Shown: one piece after another, positions 13,614 to 16,230 of the stretch
How positions within the stretch are numbered: position 1 is the first letter of the stretch
How the letters are laid out: each line of letters starts with the position of its first letter
Assembly (NCBI GenBank): GCA_019749855.1
Contig: JAIEPI010000025.1
Location: forward strand, 1-16,230
Direction: 5' to 3'
DNA from: Rickettsiales bacterium
Lineage (GTDB): Bacteria; Pseudomonadota; Alphaproteobacteria; Rickettsiales; UBA998
DNA: 16,230 bases
Translations under genes and position numbers: made by a program
Notes under the pieces: model-generated
Databases searched by the model: none
Told to the model about the DNA's origin: nothing
Seen by the model: only the letters and a program-made list of their open reading frames with translations

Positions 13614-14462
13614 ATGAGCGAATTATCACCACTGCACATCTTGCAAATCGTGCGCACTCAGTTGCATTTGAATCCACTGACGCTGTACATCGATGCTATT
13701 TATGGGCCGCAGGCCGTTGGCTACCGAGATGTTGCCAATCCTCAGGATATACCGAAGGGCCATTTTTTAACCAAGGCTCAAAAATATGCCTTCGAGCAGC
13801 GTTACAAGTTTCACCATGACATTAATGGCCGTCTGCTGGAGCACTTTATTTGGCTGCAAAGAGAGGGCGCGCCTTATTTGCCAAAGTTGCAGCGCACCAT
13901 TCAATCCTATGCGGCAGAACTGGCAGATCCTTTTAATTATCCGGAAATGGCAGAGGATACTCGTCAATCCGTAGTGGAGAACTTTAAGAGTGCTGCCAGT
14001 TTCATTGATCATCATATCGTTAAGGATCGTGTGGACGCTCAAGAACCCGCCTCCCACGATACAGAACAAAAACTGGCATTACGCGCGTTTCTTTTGCCGG
14101 CCATTGAGGCAGCGCGGAAGCAGTTAACGCAGCGCCTTGATGACCTGCAAAAGTTACATCCTGAATCATTGAGTGAGCGTAGTGATGAAGTGGTGGAGCA
14201 GTTCAGACTAGTTTCTGCGGCCTACCGACCATTGGCTCAAATCTGCGAGTCGTTGCAACCAACGAGTGATGCAAGGCTTCATGCCATCACATTTGCGGGT
14301 GCGGGTGGAAGAGAGGCCATGAGCCTGCAGTTATTGCGTCAGGTGATTAATGGCATGGACGAGGCCACAGCGGCACCTCTGCAGGATAGTGCGAGCAGTC
14401 TGCGTGCAGCATTTCAGGAAGCCGCCCGTATTTTCCCCCCACGAGACATGGCACGGGGCTAG
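13614..14462 (+). CDS. Unrecognised 282-residue soluble protein
   Basis: The ATG at 13614 is chosen over a TTG at 13572 because the earlier codons add only an unlikely hydrophobic tail encoded by a T-run. The protein has no signal peptide or convincing membrane helix. It is rich in Leu, Ala, Gln and Glu and looks mostly helical, for example AAELADPFNYPEMAEDTRQS (104-123) and the segment around 155-205. An Ile/Leu/His-rich N-terminus (MSELSPLHILQIVRTQLHL) precedes YIDAIYGPQAVGYRDV. I do not recognise the family. There is no clear Shine-Dalgarno sequence. The gene lies opposite to radA and cvpA-purF and ends 4 bases from the radA stop. It may be a lineage-specific insertion. Confidence 0.75.
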   Translation: MSELSPLHILQIVRTQLHLNPLTLYIDAIYGPQAVGYRDVANPQDIPKGHFLTKAQKYAFEQRYKFHHDINGRLLEHFIWLQREGAPYLPKLQRTIQSYAAELADPFNYPEMAEDTRQSVVENFKSAASFIDHHIVKDRVDAQEPASHDTEQKLALRAFLLPAIEAARKQLTQRLDDLQKLHPESLSERSDEVVEQFRLVSAAYRPLAQICESLQPTSDARLHAITFAGAGGREAMSLQLLRQVINGMDEATAAPLQDSASSLRAAFQEAARIFPPRDMARG

Positions 14463-14466
14463 TAAT

Positions 14467-15843
14467 TTAATCAGTTTTGCACGCGGCGATCAGCTCCACC
14501 AGCTCTGAGACATGCCGCAGTGGTGTCAGGCTCAGGCCTTCGCTTTGCGTCGTTGATTTGGCAATGAACGGCAGGTAGGCCTTGGCAAACCCCAGCTTGG
14601 CCGCTTCTTTCAAGCGGGTCTCCTGCCGCGAGACGGGACGAATTTCACCGGATAATCCGATTTCGCCGAAAAACACCGCGCCCTCGGGCAGCGGCGCATC
14701 CATCAGGGCGGAGAGCAGCGCCGCCGCCGCCGCCAAATCCGCCGCCGGTTCATTGACGCGCAGGCCACCCGCCACACTAAGATAGACCTCGCGATCTCCA
14801 AAGCGCACGCCGCCGCGTGTTTCCAGCACGGCGAGAATCATCGCCAGCCGTCCGCTATCCCATCCCACCACGGCTCGCCGTGGCGTCGCCATCTGGCTGG
14901 GGGCGATCAGGGCCTGCATCTCCAGCAGCATGGGGCGTGAGCCTTCAATACCCGCCAGCACGGCGGAACCAGACACGGCATGATCACGCTCGGTCAGGAA
15001 TAAGGAGGAGGGGTTCTCCACCTGTTGCAATCCCTTGTCGGTCATTTCGAACACGCCAATCTCGTCGGTGGCGCCGAAGCGGTTTTTCACCGTGCGCAAA
15101 ATGCGGAAGAGATGCCCGCGCTCGCCCTCGAAATACAGCACGCAATCCACCATATGCTCCAGCACGCGGGGGCCGGCAATCTGCCCCTCCTTAGTGACGT
15201 GTCCGACCAGCAGGATGGCGATGTCGCGTTGTTTAGCCACACGGATCAGTTCATGCGCTGAGGCGCGCACCTGCGCCACCGTGCCCGGGGCGGAGTCCAG
15301 CGTATCGAGAAACATGGTCTGGATGGAATCAATAATCAGCACATCCGGGTATTTGCCTTTTTCCAGCGAGGTGAGAATATCGCGCACCGAAGAAGCAGCC
15401 CCCAGCTTCACAGGTGTTCCACCTAAGCCTAGGCGTTCGGCGCGAAGCTGGATCTGTGCCACCGATTCTTCACCTGAGACATAGACGACCTCGGCACCGG
15501 CTCGTGCCATGCTGGCGGTCATCTGTAATAACAATGTTGATTTCCCAATGCCCGGATCACCGCCGATCAACACCGCTGAGCCCACCACCAAACCGCCGCC
15601 CAGCGCACGGTTTAACTCAGTCAGTCCGGTATCACGACGTGGTGGCGTGGCCAGTGCTGGCGCATTCATCGCATGAAATTCCAGCACCTTACCCTTGCCT
15701 TTGCCCAGTCCTTTAGGCGTGCTCGACAGCGGCATTTCCTCCACCAGACTATTCCATGCGCCGCACGCATCACAGCGACCGCCCCATTTGGGATGCGATG
15801 CGCCACATTCCTGACAGATATAGATGCTATGCGGTTTAGCCAT
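14467..15843 (-). CDS. radA: DNA repair protein RadA (Sms)
   Basis: RadA is a RecA-related ATPase that extends D-loops and processes recombination intermediates. This 458-residue protein has all the expected parts: a zinc finger C10-x2-C13 with C24-x2-C27, Walker A GDPGIGKST (95-103), Walker B DVLIIDSIQ (167-175), the RadA-specific KNRFG (253-257), and a C-terminal Lon-protease-like domain (about 290-450) that ends in the usual way. AGAGGG seven bases before the ATG at 15843 supports the start. It lies upstream of cvpA-purF on the same strand but is separated from them by the oppositely oriented 13614-14462 gene. Confidence 0.97.
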   Translation of the reverse strand: MAKPHSIYICQECGASHPKWGGRCDACGAWNSLVEEMPLSSTPKGLGKGKGKVLEFHAMNAPALATPPRRDTGLTELNRALGGGLVVGSAVLIGGDPGIGKSTLLLQMTASMARAGAEVVYVSGEESVAQIQLRAERLGLGGTPVKLGAASSVRDILTSLEKGKYPDVLIIDSIQTMFLDTLDSAPGTVAQVRASAHELIRVAKQRDIAILLVGHVTKEGQIAGPRVLEHMVDCVLYFEGERGHLFRILRTVKNRFGATDEIGVFEMTDKGLQQVENPSSLFLTERDHAVSGSAVLAGIEGSRPMLLEMQALIAPSQMATPRRAVVGWDSGRLAMILAVLETRGGVRFGDREVYLSVAGGLRVNEPAADLAAAAALLSALMDAPLPEGAVFFGEIGLSGEIRPVSRQETRLKEAAKLGFAKAYLPFIAKSTTQSEGLSLTPLRHVSELVELIAACKTD

Positions 15844-16044
15844 AAGAACCCTCTTAAAGTCACGCAGGCTAGACGCCTTTTGGGCTGGTTTCCAGCTTAA
15901 AAGCCACTCTTTTTGTGGGGTGAATCAGGCAGGGGATGCGAAACGAAATTAGCCGCCCATTTGTCATAAAATCGTCACACCTTTCCTCTATAAGGCGGCG
16001 ATCTAACCATACCGACCATCAAGAGTCGGGTAGAAAGCAGATGC
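15844..16044. other. Divergent intergenic region between radA and the right-edge gene
   Basis: This 201-base gap must hold the radA promoter (minus) and that of the gene at 16045 (plus). TTGTCA at 15961-15966 and TATAAG at 15989-15994 are promoter-like, but 22 bases apart, so they do not make a standard promoter. A 14-position hairpin (15875-15905) and a small one (CCGAC 16012-16016 with GTCGG 16025-16029) are visible. No coding frame is convincing. Confidence 0.4.
15875..15914 (+). promoter_or_regulatory. Hairpin with downstream T5 in the radA leader region
   Basis: 15875-15888 pairs with 15892-15905 around a TTT loop: 13 of 14 positions pair on the plus strand, counting two G-U pairs and one C-C mismatch. 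T5 at 15910-15914 follows five bases later. On the plus strand it resembles a weak terminator, possibly against antisense transcription. On the minus strand, where A-C mismatches replace the G-U pairs, only the inner 5 bp (GCTGG/CCAGC) are firm. Confidence 0.35.
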
Positions 16045-16230
16045 ATGATGACCACGCCCCCTTTGGCTTCGCCCCCTGATTTTAATCAATTAATTGCCTT
16101 TGTGAATGATATGGTCAATGGGCGGCGGCCAAACGTTGAGTATGTCAGCGGTCGCCATGATCCGTTCACCTGCCTTATTGACCAAATGGCCACGATGTTC
16201 CAACGCGGCAACATTGTAGATTATCCCGGG
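16045..16230 (+). CDS. Unrecognised protein, 3'-truncated by the window edge
   Basis: From the ATG at 16045 (or the adjacent ATG at 16048) the frame is open for 62 codons to the last base. It reads MMTTPPLASPPDFNQLIAFV, then NDMVNGRRPNVEYVSGRHDP, then a Cys-containing FTCLIDQMATMFQRGNIVDYPG. There is no signal peptide. The short Pro/Ala-rich start followed by a helical, then mixed, stretch suggests a cytoplasmic protein, but I do not recognise a family. A weak AGAAAG lies upstream. The overlapping ATG at 16041 hits a stop after 12 codons and is rejected. Confidence 0.6.
   Translation, partial: MMTTPPLASPPDFNQLIAFVNDMVNGRRPNVEYVSGRHDPFTCLIDQMATMFQRGNIVDYPG

Overview
This window looks like the chromosome of an alphaproteobacterium. 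The evidence is a radA / cvpA / purF cluster, a PrtD/PrtE-type type I secretion pair with RTX substrates, a TadG-like protein, and a perfect match to the CtrA cell-cycle box (TTAA-N7-TTAAC) in front of the TadG-like gene. The genus cannot be read from the sequence. Coding density is high: no gap exceeds about 200 bases, and I see no tRNA, rRNA, CRISPR array or insertion sequence.

Left part (1-8294), secretion and surface region. The window opens inside an RTX-repeat protein gene that ends in a type I secretion-like C-terminus and is closed by a strong terminator. An ABC transporter and a membrane fusion protein follow, joined by an ATGA overlap. No TolC-like outer membrane channel is present. 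Next come two minus-strand genes, a family-4 glycosyltransferase and a downstream SAM-methyltransferase-like protein, which overlap each other. Divergent from the glycosyltransferase is a serralysin-like metalloprotease with its own RTX repeats and C-terminal secretion signal. The natural reading is one type I system exporting at least two RTX proteins, with sugar- and methyl-transferring enzymes alongside. This resembles the plan of the Caulobacter rsaADE S-layer locus with its neighbouring polysaccharide genes.

Middle (8295-10130). A CtrA-type promoter precedes a two-gene unit: a TadG-like membrane-anchored protein, and a secreted protein with a long Gly/Glu/Asp low-complexity stretch and an unrecognised C-terminal domain. 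No other Tad pilus genes are visible.

Right part (10141-16230), housekeeping. The genes are NAD kinase, a small conserved-looking protein, purF with cvpA (translationally coupled), an unrecognised 282-residue soluble protein on the opposite strand, and radA. The start of an unrecognised gene runs off the right edge. The 282-residue gene sits between radA and cvpA-purF, which in many alphaproteobacteria lie next to each other.

The best leads are the RTX / type I secretion / glycosylation neighbourhood, the protease's Leu in place of the Met-turn methionine, its 34-residue composite RTX repeats, and the CtrA-linked pair of TadG-like and Gly/Glu-rich proteins.
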